From contig NZ_JABFAM010000017.1 of assembly GCF_013623775.1 (NCBI RefSeq), positions 54,131 to 118,130 on the forward strand: a stretch of DNA of 64,000 bases. The letters run 5' to 3'. Positions 27,322-35,810 of the stretch are shown piece by piece. Origin of the DNA: Rufibacter sp. XAAS-G3-1. GTDB taxonomy: Bacteria; Bacteroidota; Bacteroidia; Cytophagales; Hymenobacteraceae. The translations under genes and the position numbers were made by a program. Every line of letters starts with the position of its first letter. Position 1 is the first letter of the stretch. Under the pieces are notes generated by a model. It had not been told where the DNA came from. It did no database searches and was given only the letters and a program-made list of their open reading frames with translations.

Positions 27322-27960
27322 ATGACTATGAAAAGATTGGTTCTATACAGTTTCTTAGGGGCGGCGGCGTTTATGGGCACACCGCAGGCAACCTTCGCGC
27401 AGCAGCGTGCCGACGCTCTTATTACGCAGGCCAACATCAAAGACAACACTATTTTCTGGCATAAGGGCAAACTGGTGCAGCACCGGGGCGGCCAACTGTA
27501 TGAACTACAGGAACCGGTTCAGTACAACAGCGGCACAGTTGTTTCGCCCAACGGGCAGGTGCGCCTGCCAGACGGCAAGAACTATACCCTTAAGCAGAAA
27601 AACGCCGTGAACCCGCAGGGAAGGGTGGTGCTGGTAGCCGATGATATCTTCACCCATACCACCATAGTAGAGCACGAGAAGAAAGTGGTTGGCGACACCG
27701 AAGTTAGGATACAGACGGTAGACGGCAAGATGGTGTCGGCGGGGAACAGCCAGCAGAAAGTCACCTATACGCTGCCCGAGGAGAAAAGAATCCACTTGCT
27801 GGAGCAGATCATAAGACTACAGGAACAGCGCACGGCCCTTTTAGAGGCCAACCTCACCGCCCATGAGCGCAAAAAAATAGAAGCCTACTATAATGGACTG
27901 AATAAGCAACTGACCGCAGTAAACCAGCAACTGCAGGCCCTGTCACCTCCGGTTAAATAA
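27322..27960 (+). CDS. Secreted protein with DUF6799-like repeats
   Basis: A 212-residue protein with a signal peptide ending TFAQQ (about residue 27). Residues about 38-110 read as repeated short beta units (DNTIFWHKGKLVQH, NGQVRLPDGKNYTLK, NAVNPQGRVVL), resembling DUF6799 proteins common in Hymenobacteraceae. Residues 150-212 are predicted coiled coil (RIHLLEQIIRLQEQRTALLE). The function is unknown. Only genes for a DUF202 protein and, after a 680-bp gap, a sigma factor lie nearby. Confidence 0.75.
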   Translation: MTMKRLVLYSFLGAAAFMGTPQATFAQQRADALITQANIKDNTIFWHKGKLVQHRGGQLYELQEPVQYNSGTVVSPNGQVRLPDGKNYTLKQKNAVNPQGRVVLVADDIFTHTTIVEHEKKVVGDTEVRIQTVDGKMVSAGNSQQKVTYTLPEEKRIHLLEQIIRLQEQRTALLEANLTAHERKKIEAYYNGLNKQLTAVNQQLQALSPPVK

Positions 27961-28531
27961 ACGCCAATCATCCAGTTCCTTAAACCAGGATTTTGACTCT
28001 GTTCATCAATGCGCCGTTCCTTTTCCTGGGGACGGCCTTTCTTCTGGGCACCCAACCAACCCGGTGCTCACGCACCTGACCGCCTCCCATTCCGTTGACT
28101 TTATTATCAACGGAATGGCGGAATACCCGGGCGTTACCCTCTTATAGGTGCACAGCATCAATAACACATGGGGCGGCATGATCCAGGAGCGGCCCCTCTC
28201 CCATTAATCTGCCACGCATCTGTTTCCCTTTGAGGGCTATTTTAGGAAAAGTAGCCCCTAAACGCCACCCCGGGTTTCCTGGTTCTGCTACTGCTCAAAG
28301 CGTTAGGAGAGGAATTATTTTTCAGTTGAAAATAATTTTCCCATTGCTTCGCACAAAAAAGAGACAACCGCTTTCATTTCTCGGCAAGAAAGTAGTAATT
28401 TCAAGATCTGATCAGGTGCACTGGTGTGGTTTTTGAGGCGAATTGATTTTCTTCTTCCTGCTTGTTTCTAAGCAGATTTTTTGGAAAGGGCCCACAAACG
28501 AAAAAAAATATTTTTAGTTTTATTTCACCCA
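27961..28531. other. Gene-free stretch before the sigma factor, one R1 palindrome
   Basis: An R1 copy lies at 28230-28264 (TTGAGGGCTATTTTAGG, closing AGCCCCTAAACG). Around 28022-28210 one frame reads protein-like across an internal TAG, so it may be gene debris, but I recognise no family. The last 100 bp are AT-rich promoter-type DNA. Confidence 0.5.
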
Positions 28532-28562
28532 TTGTATTTAGACACCTTATTTTCTATATTTG
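28532..28562 (+). promoter_or_regulatory. Predicted Bacteroidota promoter of the sigma-factor gene
   Basis: TATATTTG at 28555-28562 matches the TAnnTTTG -7 element exactly. TTG at 28532-28534 sits 20 bp upstream as the -33 element. Transcription would start near 28569, giving a leader of about 75 nt before the ATG at 28645. Confidence 0.65.
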
Positions 28563-28644
28563 GTAATCAGATAAAACCAGTCTTATAATCATCTTACCTC
28601 ACAATATGGCATAAACCTCTACGTTACTTTAATTGTAGATTTAG

Positions 28645-29244
28645 ATGAATACAGTACAGCTAAATGATTCGGCGTTAGTGACGTCGTATATCGCTGGTAA
28701 CGAGAGTGCGTTTGAGGAATTGGTGACCCGTCATAAAAGTAAGGTCTACACCACTATTCTACTGATAGTAAAAGACACCTACACGGCCGAAGACCTGTTA
28801 CAGGAAACGTTTGTGAAGGCGATCCATACCATGAAAAGCGGTCGTTACAACGAAGAAGGTAAATTTTCATCCTGGATCTGCCGTATCGCCCATAACTTGG
28901 CTATTGATTACTTCCGTAGGGAGAAGCGGAGCCCAATGATTACGTTGGAAGACGGCAGCAATGTGTTTAACACGTTAAGCTTCTCTGAGGAATCAGTGGA
29001 ATCCATCCGGATCAAAGAGGAAACCCATGCCCGCCTGCGGGAACTGATTCAACAGTTACCGGCCGCGCAGAAAGAGGTGCTCATCATGCGCCACTACGCT
29101 GACATGAGTTTTCAGGAGATTGCGGAGGCTACCGGGGTGAGCATCAACACGGCTTTGGGCAGAATGAGATACGCATTGATCAACTTGCGGAAAAAAATGT
29201 CCAATGATAAATCAGCCTATGACCAAAACCTTTACCCATCATGA
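28645..29244 (+). CDS. RNA polymerase ECF-type sigma factor
   Basis: A 199-residue sigma-70 family protein of ECF size. Region 2 is ESAFEELVTRHKSKVYTTIL, then DLLQETFVKAI and WICRIAHNLAIDYFRREKR. Region 4 is LPAAQKEVLIMRHYADMSFQ, then ATGVSINTALGRMRYALINL. It overlaps the next small gene by 26 bp, which suggests translational coupling to a regulator. The target genes are not evident. A good TAnnTTTG promoter lies upstream. Confidence 0.95.
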   Translation: MNTVQLNDSALVTSYIAGNESAFEELVTRHKSKVYTTILLIVKDTYTAEDLLQETFVKAIHTMKSGRYNEEGKFSSWICRIAHNLAIDYFRREKRSPMITLEDGSNVFNTLSFSEESVESIRIKEETHARLRELIQQLPAAQKEVLIMRHYADMSFQEIAEATGVSINTALGRMRYALINLRKKMSNDKSAYDQNLYPS

Positions 29245-29449
29245 TCTGGTACAGTACCTTTACAACGAACTGCCTAAAAAGCAACGCCTTGCCCTGGAAG
29301 AAGCCTTAATGGTAGACCAGGATCTAGCCGAATGCTGTGCTGATCTGCTCCTCACCCAGCTAAGCTTGGAGGAAGCCCTCACCCAACCAAGCGAACGGGT
29401 CACCGACGCGATCATTAGTTACTCTAAAACCGTACCCCTGCATCCGTAA
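29219..29449 (+). CDS. Small putative anti-sigma partner
   Basis: A 76-residue protein starting at the second Met of the frame (MTKTFTHHDLVQYLYNELP). It overlaps the sigma gene's last 26 bp. The sequence is a helical, acidic protein with a Cys pair (ECC). DLVQYLYNELPKKQRLALEEAL resembles the N-terminal part of anti-sigma factors, but there is no membrane segment or HxxxCxxC zinc motif. Its position suggests it modulates the sigma factor; this is inferred, not shown. A strong terminator follows 19 bp later. Confidence 0.75.
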   Translation: MTKTFTHHDLVQYLYNELPKKQRLALEEALMVDQDLAECCADLLLTQLSLEEALTQPSERVTDAIISYSKTVPLHP

Positions 29450-29467
29450 AGGAGGCGAGCCATCTAA

Positions 29468-29510
29468 CAGAAAGCGCTGATTGTCTATAGGCATCAGCGC
29501 TTTCTGTTTT
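29468..29510 (+). terminator. Rho-independent terminator of the sigma/anti-sigma operon
   Basis: CAGAAAGCGCTGAT and ATCAGCGCTTTCTG form a perfect 14-bp stem with an 11-nt loop, followed by TTTT. It lies 18 bp past the stop at 29449. Confidence 0.92.
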
Positions 29511-29556
29511 GGTAGTGGTGTAGAAGGCATGATGATTAGAAAAAGGCCTTTTGTAG

Positions 29557-29622
29557 AGACGCAATACTTTGCGCTGGCGTACACGAGCGTTCCATAAAGC
29601 CAAGGCGCAAGGTATTGCGTCT
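29557..29622. repeat. Short inverted repeat (AGACGCAATACTTTGCG type)
   Basis: AGACGCAATACTTTGCGC is mirrored by GCGCAAGGTATTGCGTCT around a 30-bp centre with no gene. It resembles the other gene-free inverted-repeat pairs in this window but shares no sequence with them. Confidence 0.7.
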
Positions 29623-29754
29623 TGGCTTTGCTTTAGTCTACAGGCTACACCACTGCCCTGTTTTTACATTGAGGCTGGTTCTTTACCCACATCTTCAGGC
29701 TCATGAAGCCAAAGTTCCTGCTTTCAAGGGTTAGCCATACTAAGGCTAAAACCG

Positions 29755-29762
29755 TAAATTTG
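29755..29762 (+). promoter_or_regulatory. Candidate -7 element of nth
   Basis: TAAATTTG fits TAnnTTTG exactly and lies 25 bp before the nth ATG. No clear -33 element. Confidence 0.45.
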
Positions 29763-29787
29763 GGTCTATAAAAGATGTTAGCTTCCC

Positions 29788-30465
29788 ATGCGCAAACCAG
29801 AGCGGTACCGCCACTTAATCTCCTATTTTACCCAGAACTTCCCCGAGGCCGAAACCGAACTGGATTACCGCAACCCGTATGAACTGCTGGTAGCCGTAGT
29901 CCTGAGCGCCCAATGCACCGACAAACGGGTGAACTTGGTCACGCCGCCCTTGTTTGAGGCTTTTCCTACGGCAGAGGTTTTGGCTACGGCTAGCCCCGAA
30001 GATATTTTCCCGTACATCAAAAGCATCTCGTACCCCAACAACAAAGCCAAGCACCTGGCGGGTCTGGGCAAAATGCTGACCGAACGGTTCGGCGGAGAGG
30101 TGCCGTCTTCCATTGAAGAACTGCAACTGCTGCCCGGCGTGGGCCGCAAAACCGCCAACGTCATTGCCTCGGTTATTTTCAACATGCCCGCCATGGCCGT
30201 AGACACGCACGTGTTCCGGGTTTCTAAACGGCTGGGGCTGGTGAGCAGCAAAGCGAAAACGCCGCTGGAAGTAGAAAAAGAATTATTGAAGCATATCCCG
30301 GTAGACTTGGTGCCCAAAGCCCACCACTGGCTCATTCTGCACGGCCGCTACATTTGCCAAGCCCGCACCCCGCAATGCGAACGCTGTCCGCTCACCCATT
30401 TCTGCGCCTACTACCAGAAGAACTGGCCTAATAAGCCAGATGATCCGCAGAATAAACTGGGGTGA
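29788..30465 (+). CDS. nth: Endonuclease III
   Basis: A 225-residue bifunctional DNA glycosylase/AP lyase for oxidised pyrimidines. The helix-hairpin-helix is LPGVGRKTANVIAS (catalytic Lys in GRKTA) and the catalytic Asp lies in AVDTHVFRV. The C-terminal 4Fe-4S ligands are spaced C-x6-C-x2-C-x5-C, ending in the Cys of THFC. Length and all motifs are canonical. The gene is monocistronic, with an R1 palindrome starting 5 bp past the stop. Confidence 0.97.
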   Translation: MRKPERYRHLISYFTQNFPEAETELDYRNPYELLVAVVLSAQCTDKRVNLVTPPLFEAFPTAEVLATASPEDIFPYIKSISYPNNKAKHLAGLGKMLTERFGGEVPSSIEELQLLPGVGRKTANVIASVIFNMPAMAVDTHVFRVSKRLGLVSSKAKTPLEVEKELLKHIPVDLVPKAHHWLILHGRYICQARTPQCERCPLTHFCAYYQKNWPNKPDDPQNKLG

Positions 30466-30470
30466 TGGTC

Positions 30471-30508
30471 TGTTTAAAGGCTGTTTTGATGAAAACGGGC
30501 TAAATTCG
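30471..30508. repeat. R1 palindrome after nth
   Basis: TGTTTAAAGGCTGTTTTGA is followed by AAAACGGGCTAAATTCG. It lies 5 bp past the nth stop. Confidence 0.6.
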
Positions 30509-30687
30509 CCTACTGGCTATTATTTAGTTACTATATAGTATATTAGGTAGTTCAGTTACGGTTGTCTGTTGATTTCGACAGATACCGTAGATGTCTGTCC
30601 CGTTTATACAGGGGGTTATTGGCAAGCTAAAGAACGGAAAATCTGGAAGCGAAAATTTTTGTAAATTGGGTTAAATGTCAGAAACAG

Positions 30688-30924
30688 ATGAAAACAGAAT
30701 CATATAATATATCATTAAGCTTTGATCAAATTCTTGATTTAGTGCGAAAGCTACCAAAGAGCCAGAAAATCAAGTTGTCAAAAGAACTGGAAAAAGAAGC
30801 TATTGACACCAAGCTTTCTAAGCTACTAACTTCTTTTCGGACAGAAGAACTGTCTTTAGATAGTATTGACCAAGAAGTAGAGTTGGTAAGACAGGAACTT
30901 TATGCCAAATTCAAGAAGGATTAA
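30688..30924 (+). CDS. Putative antitoxin of a PIN-type toxin-antitoxin pair
   Basis: A 78-residue, highly charged helical protein (LRKLPKSQKIKLSKELEKEA-like helices, three Lys/Glu-rich segments). I do not recognise a named DNA-binding fold. Its size, its 23-bp overlap with the following PIN-domain gene and its lower GC than the flanking genes fit a type II antitoxin. The frame is intact, whereas the toxin frame is interrupted. Confidence 0.7.
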   Translation: MKTESYNISLSFDQILDLVRKLPKSQKIKLSKELEKEAIDTKLSKLLTSFRTEELSLDSIDQEVELVRQELYAKFKKD

Positions 30925-31321
30925 AGTAATATTTGACACCAATATCTGGATTAGCTTTCTTATCGGCCAGAGGTTAGCTTCAATTAAAGAATTCATATCT
31001 AATGGCAAAATCCAGATAGTTCTTACAGAACAGTTGATTACCTAAATAAGATTAGTAACACAAAGGCCAAAACGGAAGAAGTACTTCAACCAAGAGCCTG
31101 TTGAAGAGCTATTATTGTTAATAGGAACAATTGGCAAAGTTTACCAAATAAAGCCTAAGCACCACTTAAGCAGAGATGCAAAAGACACTTTCCTGCTGGA
31201 CTTAATTGACAAATCAAAGGCAGGCTACTTGGTAACTGGCGACAATGATTTACTTGAATTAAGTAAATTCCAAACAGCATCTATTCTAACGCTGAAAGAA
31301 TTTGAAGAAGTACTTAAATAA
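30902..31321 (+). pseudogene. PIN-domain ribonuclease toxin, broken by one nonsense codon
   Basis: Read from ATG 30902, the frame gives IKVIFDTNIWISFLIG (PIN Asp 12) and VLTEQLIT. It then hits TAA at 31043-31045 and continues in the same frame through RPKRKKYF, HHLSRDAKD and YLVTGDNDLLEL to 31321. The stop sits where PIN-family relatives usually have Glu (GAA to TAA would be one base). All later PIN acidic motifs are intact, so the damage looks recent. Full length would be 139 residues. Readthrough or sequencing error are the alternatives. Confidence 0.85.
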
Positions 31322-31323
31322 GC

Positions 31324-31395
31324 TTACCCCGTTGGCTAGTATATACAAAACCCTTGCGACACTTTGACCTTTGCATATACTAGCCGCTGGGGTAA
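31324..31395. repeat. 21-bp inverted repeat between PIN gene and nuclease-like gene
   Basis: TTACCCCGTTGGCTAGTATAT (31324-31344) and ATATACTAGCCGCTGGGGTAA (31375-31395) pair at 18 of 21 positions around a 30-nt centre. It could be a terminator for the toxin operon or a small repeat. Its right arm ends where the next gene's ATG begins. Confidence 0.7.
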
Positions 31396-32027
31396 TGTTA
31401 ATTAAAAAGATGATGCAATCTCCAGAAGAAGCAAGGCAAGCAATATCACAATGCTACGATGCAATCATCAAAGAATGCCGACTGATATTAGCCTCTGAAC
31501 TTCATTACCAAGCAATGATTTATTATCACCTTAGACAAACAGGACAGATATCTTTCAACCAGCTTGGCATGAACGTGAAAACAACGATAACAGAAGTTCA
31601 GAACGACTTCTTTCATCAACGGATTCTATTGAAGAATGAAAATTACCAGAGCAGCGGACTTGAAATCATCCCAGACATTACTTTTTTCTCTGAGAGAATC
31701 AACCACGACTGGAGAAGAAGAAACTTCGAGAATACCCTAAAGGAAACAATTTATTCTCTTGAGGTAAAAGCATCTGAGAGGCACAAAAGCCGATTGAGGC
31801 AACTGGAAATTCAAACCGACATTCAGAAGTTAATAGCCCAGAGACAAGAAACCCAACGATTATACCATAAAAGAATAGGAGTAGGAATGTTCATCATAGA
31901 TGTAGCCCCAGATCCAATCGAAAGAATGAAGGAATCGGCATTAGCCTACATCGTTGAATTCGCTAAACTAAATGAAGTAGATATATGGTATTTTAATCAG
32001 GATAGCAGAATTGAAGCATTGGCGTAA
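31395..32027 (+). CDS. Uncharacterised protein with PD-(D/E)XK nuclease-like motifs
   Basis: A 210-residue protein from ATG 31395; 31410 is an alternative, and a frame start at 31371 would lie inside an inverted repeat. Residues about 100-150 contain EIIPDITFF and, after about 30 residues, SLEVKASER, the spacing and pattern of a PD-(D/E)XK nuclease core. A helix with LASELHYQAMIYYHLR precedes it, and a late strand reads GVGMFIIDVAPD. I recognise no named family. The gene is AT-rich compared with its flanks and sits beside a decaying toxin-antitoxin pair, consistent with acquired DNA. It may act in defence or may be a leftover nuclease. Confidence 0.65.
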   Translation: MLIKKMMQSPEEARQAISQCYDAIIKECRLILASELHYQAMIYYHLRQTGQISFNQLGMNVKTTITEVQNDFFHQRILLKNENYQSSGLEIIPDITFFSERINHDWRRRNFENTLKETIYSLEVKASERHKSRLRQLEIQTDIQKLIAQRQETQRLYHKRIGVGMFIIDVAPDPIERMKESALAYIVEFAKLNEVDIWYFNQDSRIEALA

Positions 32028-32253
32028 GAAACACTACACACCCAAGGCATAAACGCCAGCCTCGCCCGACGGTCTCACACGTTGTTTCTACTATTTGTTT
32101 ATACTATTTGCTAATTGATGAAACATGGGAACAATAAGGTCACGAGGTAAAATCAACATTATTGATACTCTACCTCGTGGAAAAGGCGCACTAGCTGAAA
32201 AGGATCTTCCCTTACTGAAGTCTCAAAGGAATCTACCAAGGAGAAATTCCTCT

Positions 32254-32410
32254 TTAGAGCATGTTTAAATTTCATCTTTGCGCTGCAAACGACCATAAAA
32301 AGAACCTGCATTCGCCTTTTCTCGCACCGTAGCGCTGCTCCAAAAACGCTTCTGCAGAACCTTTCTCTGATCATTTTCGCTGGCAAACCTCAAATTTAAA
32401 CAAGCTCTAA
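32254..32410. repeat. ~157-bp element with inverted termini, copy 1
   Basis: Termini are TTAGAGCATGTTTAAATTT and AAATTTAAACAAGCTCTAA. The inside is clearly related to the element at 61978-62143 (CATCTTTGCGCTGCAAACG, AGAACCTGC, TTCGCCTTTT, TTTTCGCTGGCAAACCTC). Here the central palindrome is degenerate, unlike copy 2. It lies 2 bp from the end of the glycosyltransferase gene. Confidence 0.88.
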
Positions 32411-32412
32411 GA

Positions 32413-33615
32413 TCAGTTCCCCCCTCCCACCACCTCCTCAAAAACCTGTTCCAGAACAGGTACCATCTGCAAGCGGTCAAACCGCTCCCGCGCCACTTGG
32501 GTAGCGTTCTCCCGCATCACCGCCATCTCTTGCGTATGCGCAAGACGCTGCACCAAAGACGTTGCCAGCGCTTCTGCGTCACCGGCGGGCACGTACCAAC
32601 CACAGCTATGATTCTCTACCAGTTTCTTCGTCCAGCCGGGATTAGTGACCACTACGGGGGTGCCTACCGCCAGGCTGTCAAATAATTTGCCGGGGGAGTT
32701 GACTTCCAGTACGGGCAGATCAATAAAAGACACCAAAGAAACAGCCGCAATGGAGAAAAGGGCGAAAACCTCATGCCGGGGAAGCGGGGGCAACAATACA
32801 ATGTTGCGCTGCTGTTTTGCGGCTTCTTCCAGCAAAGGAGCCTCAAAACCCTGCCCGGTGAACACAAAGCAGATATTGGGATGATCTTGCAGCAGTTGCG
32901 CCGCGTGCACCAGCATAGGAATATCATTGGCCCGGCCGTACGTACCCGCGTACAGCACCACCTGTTTTCCTTGCAGATTCAGTTTTTCCCGTAAGGCAGT
33001 CTGTTCTGTCAGAGAGATGGGTCGCGGTGGAATATCGGTGCCGTTTACCAGCGTCGTAATCTTTTGAGGAGAAATACCTTGCCCCACAATATACTGCTCC
33101 ATTCCTGAGGAAAGCGGAATAAGGTGCGCCGCATTCCGGTACAAAGAAGCTTCCATCTTGTATAACTGCCGTTGCACCAATACAGAAGGCACCGCCCCCA
33201 TCTGAATAGGGAAAGCCGGCCAGAGATCCTGCACCTCGAACACCCAGGGTACTTTCCTGAACCTAGCCACCTGAGCCGCCGCCCACGCGGTAGTCAAAGG
33301 TGTAGAAACGCCCCAAATCACATCTGGTTTGGGCATCTTAAGTCCTTTTACCAGCGCATGGGCCGCGAAGGAGCCGAAGGCCTGCAGGCGTTGCACCACT
33401 CCCATCTTATTAGAGTAAGGCGCATCAATAGACACCAATTCTACTCCCGGCGGCACCCAGTCATACAGGTTGGTAAGGCGTTTACTTTCCCAGGCATTTG
33501 AGGTGATCAACGTAATGCGGTGCCGTTTCACCAATTCTGCCATAAACGTGTAATGTCGGCACGTGGCCGGGCAGTCTGGGTTATGGTGGTACTGGTGGAA
33601 CAGCGCAATGTGCAT
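32413..33615 (-). CDS. Glycosyltransferase family 4 protein
   Basis: A 400-residue GT-B fold protein. The N-terminal acceptor domain starts MHIALFHQYHHNPDCPATC and includes VFEVQDLWPAFPIQ, seen in WbuB-like GT4 enzymes. The C-terminal donor domain has VLYAGTYGRANDIPML, CFVFTGQGFEAP and the E-x7-E-like region SPGKLFDSLAVGTPVVV. It probably adds a sugar to a surface polysaccharide or lipid-linked oligosaccharide. No other polysaccharide genes are adjacent. Confidence 0.9.
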   Translation of the reverse strand: MHIALFHQYHHNPDCPATCRHYTFMAELVKRHRITLITSNAWESKRLTNLYDWVPPGVELVSIDAPYSNKMGVVQRLQAFGSFAAHALVKGLKMPKPDVIWGVSTPLTTAWAAAQVARFRKVPWVFEVQDLWPAFPIQMGAVPSVLVQRQLYKMEASLYRNAAHLIPLSSGMEQYIVGQGISPQKITTLVNGTDIPPRPISLTEQTALREKLNLQGKQVVLYAGTYGRANDIPMLVHAAQLLQDHPNICFVFTGQGFEAPLLEEAAKQQRNIVLLPPLPRHEVFALFSIAAVSLVSFIDLPVLEVNSPGKLFDSLAVGTPVVVTNPGWTKKLVENHSCGWYVPAGDAEALATSLVQRLAHTQEMAVMRENATQVARERFDRLQMVPVLEQVFEEVVGGGN

Positions 33616-33635
33616 GGTGGTAGGAGGAAGAAGTA

Positions 33636-33673
33636 CGTTTCAGAGCCGTTTTTTTGAAAACAGGCGCAAAACA
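33636..33673. repeat. R1 palindrome upstream of glycosyltransferase
   Basis: CGTTTCAGAGCCGTTTT is followed by AAAACAGGCGCAAAACA. It is 21 bp before the start codon, so it would lie in the 5' leader. Confidence 0.65.
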
Positions 33674-33853
33674 AAAAGCAAGTTACATGCTGTAAGGAAC
33701 CACGGTTCGGACATTTGGGTTGCTGAATTTCTTCGCTCCCCTCGCAGACGCATGTACGGCTCCTTCGGCCTCTGCCCGAGAGAAAAACCGTTCAGGAATC
33801 TAAACAAGCGGGATGCTACTACGTAAGCAGACAGTTTAAACGATGTATTTTGC

Positions 33854-33936
33854 CATCCTGGAAGGATCTTGCGGGCAAACTAGAAATACTCTTCTGAACC
33901 GCCATTACCGTTCGCTACCAAGATCCTTCCAGGATG
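33854..33936. repeat. R4 inverted repeat, gene-free copy
   Basis: CATCCTGGAAGGATCTTG and CAAGATCCTTCCAGGATG are perfect 18-bp arms around 47 bp with no gene. The arms match those of the GIY-YIG-carrying element at 51535-51917. Confidence 0.85.
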
Positions 33937-34014
33937 ACAAAGAAAAAACGTGTGGTTATCTGATCTTTGTACTTAATTGCCCACATTCCTCAGAGTCAAG
34001 CTAAGAACTACTCA

Positions 34015-34054
34015 GCGTTTAAGGGCTATTCTTGCTAAAACAACCCAAAAACGC
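34015..34054. repeat. R1 palindrome after gldB
   Basis: GCGTTTAAGGGCTATT pairs with ACCCAAAAACGC. It lies 6 bp past the gldB stop on the minus strand. Confidence 0.65.
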
Positions 34055-34060
34055 TGGCCT

Positions 34061-35056
34061 TTACTTTTTCTGAGGCTTGTATTTAGAGCCATCCAGAATT
34101 TTGCGGGCGTCTTTTTCCTCCATCAGTTGCTGTAGCGTGACTTGGGGGTTGTTCTCCATGTAGGCGCGCACAATCTGCCAACCTACCCACGTGGCTACCC
34201 GGCCCGGGCAGCGTTCGCTGATCTCGGGTACGTTGGGGCGCTCGCCCACGTATTTCCGGATGGTGAACTGGCTGGTTTCATAGAGCAGCCCTTTCTCAAT
34301 GAAGTGGGCCCATATCTTACCCTCATTGTATTTCACATCGGCCAGCTCCTGGCCAGAGTACCAGATAATGAGTGAGTCTGGGGTGCAGGGCAGCACTTTC
34401 TGGGTGAAGTAATACGACTTGCCGTAGTCTATCATCTCATCCAGCATCTCTTTGTTCACAAAATCTGTTTTGTTGAATTTGTTGGAGACCAGCAGCATCA
34501 CAGACGGCACCAGGTTCTCTTTTTCGTAGCGCTTGAGAATATACTCAGGGGCCTGCGGCCGATAGGCGGCTTCTTTGCCTATGAAGAAATCCAACCCTAA
34601 CACAAGCAGGCTGTCGCTCACCAGCAGATCACGGCTGAGGCCCGAGATGAACGTCTGCACTTTGGGTAGATTGAAAGACGGATAGAAATGCTTCACGTGC
34701 TTAAAGCCATTCTCCAGGCCCTGCTCTATGTCCTGCAGGTTTCCAAACCGCTCCTCGCTTTGCCTTGCCAGCTTGTGGATGCTGGTATCAGTGGCTAGGC
34801 GGAGCAGGTTTTGGGCCATGAGTTCCTCTGAGGGGTAGCGGTCGCGCAGCAGGAATTTATCTCTCAGGAGCGGCTCCTGCTGTAGAAAAGCCTGCATCTC
34901 TGGCACAGTTTTTATCTGAAAGAAGCGTTGCTCCAACCGGTCTATTTTCAGGTCAACCGGCAGGCGGGATATCTCTTCGGGGATTTCGCACGTTTCCTTC
35001 TTGGAACAACCCACACTCAACAATACAGTAAACAGCAGCAATAAATAGCCTCGCAT
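34061..35056 (-). CDS. gldB: Gliding motility lipoprotein GldB
   Basis: A 331-residue lipoprotein (lipobox VGCS, Cys 17). The GldB pattern includes RLEQRFFQIKTVPEM, LGLDFFIGKEAAYRP, MIDYGKSYYFTQKVLPCTPD, ELADVKYNEGKIWAHFIEKG and RVATWVGWQIVRAYMENNP. GldB is required for gliding in Flavobacterium, but its molecular role is not settled; relatives persist in non-gliding species. CAAATTTA at 35082-35089 reads TAAATTTG on the coding strand, a plausible -7 element 26 bp upstream. Divergent from the barrel protein at 35120. Confidence 0.93.
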   Translation of the reverse strand: MRGYLLLLFTVLLSVGCSKKETCEIPEEISRLPVDLKIDRLEQRFFQIKTVPEMQAFLQQEPLLRDKFLLRDRYPSEELMAQNLLRLATDTSIHKLARQSEERFGNLQDIEQGLENGFKHVKHFYPSFNLPKVQTFISGLSRDLLVSDSLLVLGLDFFIGKEAAYRPQAPEYILKRYEKENLVPSVMLLVSNKFNKTDFVNKEMLDEMIDYGKSYYFTQKVLPCTPDSLIIWYSGQELADVKYNEGKIWAHFIEKGLLYETSQFTIRKYVGERPNVPEISERCPGRVATWVGWQIVRAYMENNPQVTLQQLMEEKDARKILDGSKYKPQKK

Positions 35057-35119
35057 CCTTTTTCTATCCTTTATCTTTAAGCAAATTTAACGTACTAATT
35101 CTTAATACCCTCTTACCCT

Positions 35120-35806
35120 ATGAAGATGATTCGCTTTACTCCCCTGGTTTTCATTCTGGCCGCTCTTTTCTTCTGCTCGCAGGAAGCATCTGCCCAAGTA
35201 GAGATTGGGGTGAAAGTATCACCCTCGGTGACCTCTACCCGCACCATTGCCAGAGACCAATACAATTTCAAGAACGACGGGGCCAGCGCGGCGTTTGGCA
35301 TGGGCATTATTGCCGACTACTTTTTTGGCGCGAACTACGCCTTCGGTTCGGGTTTACTTTACAGCACGAAGGGCGGCGAAGTATCATACGACTACTCACC
35401 AGTAGCCGGCACTTTTTTGAGAGCAAGCGATGACATCAACCTGCAGTACCTGGAGATTCCGCTTACACTCAAGCTTTTCACCAATGAAATTTCCAGCGGC
35501 ACCCGGCTTTATTTCCAGGCGGGCGGCTCTTTGAACACCATGCTGGCCGCCAAGGTCAACGACCGGAAAGTGGACAATAACTCTGGTGACCGCTACACCA
35601 AACGTTTTAACACCTTTGAGATTGCGGCTTTGTTAGCTGCGGGGGCAGAATGGCAGCTAGGCCAAAGCACCAAGCTTTTTGGGGGCATCTCTTACCACCG
35701 CGGCCTTACCGACATTGACAACAATTACTACTCAGACCTTTTCAGTGACAAAAAGGTAGAACTCAAGAACAGCTCCTTCGCCCTTGACTTCGGGATTAAG
35801 TTCTAA
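35120..35806 (+). CDS. PorT-like outer membrane beta-barrel protein
   Basis: A 228-residue protein with a signal peptide ending ASAQ (about residue 25). Alternating hydrophobic strands suit an eight-stranded barrel: GVKVSPSVTST, GMGIIADYFFG, AFGSGLLYSTKGGEV, LQYLEIPLTLKLF, AAGAEWQLG and GGISYHRGLTDI. It ends in FALDFGIKF with a C-terminal aromatic, as outer membrane barrels do. The function is unknown. An R1 palindrome follows 4 bp past the stop. Confidence 0.85.
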   Translation: MKMIRFTPLVFILAALFFCSQEASAQVEIGVKVSPSVTSTRTIARDQYNFKNDGASAAFGMGIIADYFFGANYAFGSGLLYSTKGGEVSYDYSPVAGTFLRASDDINLQYLEIPLTLKLFTNEISSGTRLYFQAGGSLNTMLAAKVNDRKVDNNSGDRYTKRFNTFEIAALLAAGAEWQLGQSTKLFGGISYHRGLTDIDNNYYSDLFSDKKVELKNSSFALDFGIKF

Positions 35807-35810
35807 GGCT

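Noticed and set aside
28022..28210. Protein-like frame interrupted by TAG, upstream of the sigma factor
   Set aside because: It could be gene debris, but no family was recognised and it has no start, so it is not called as a pseudogene.
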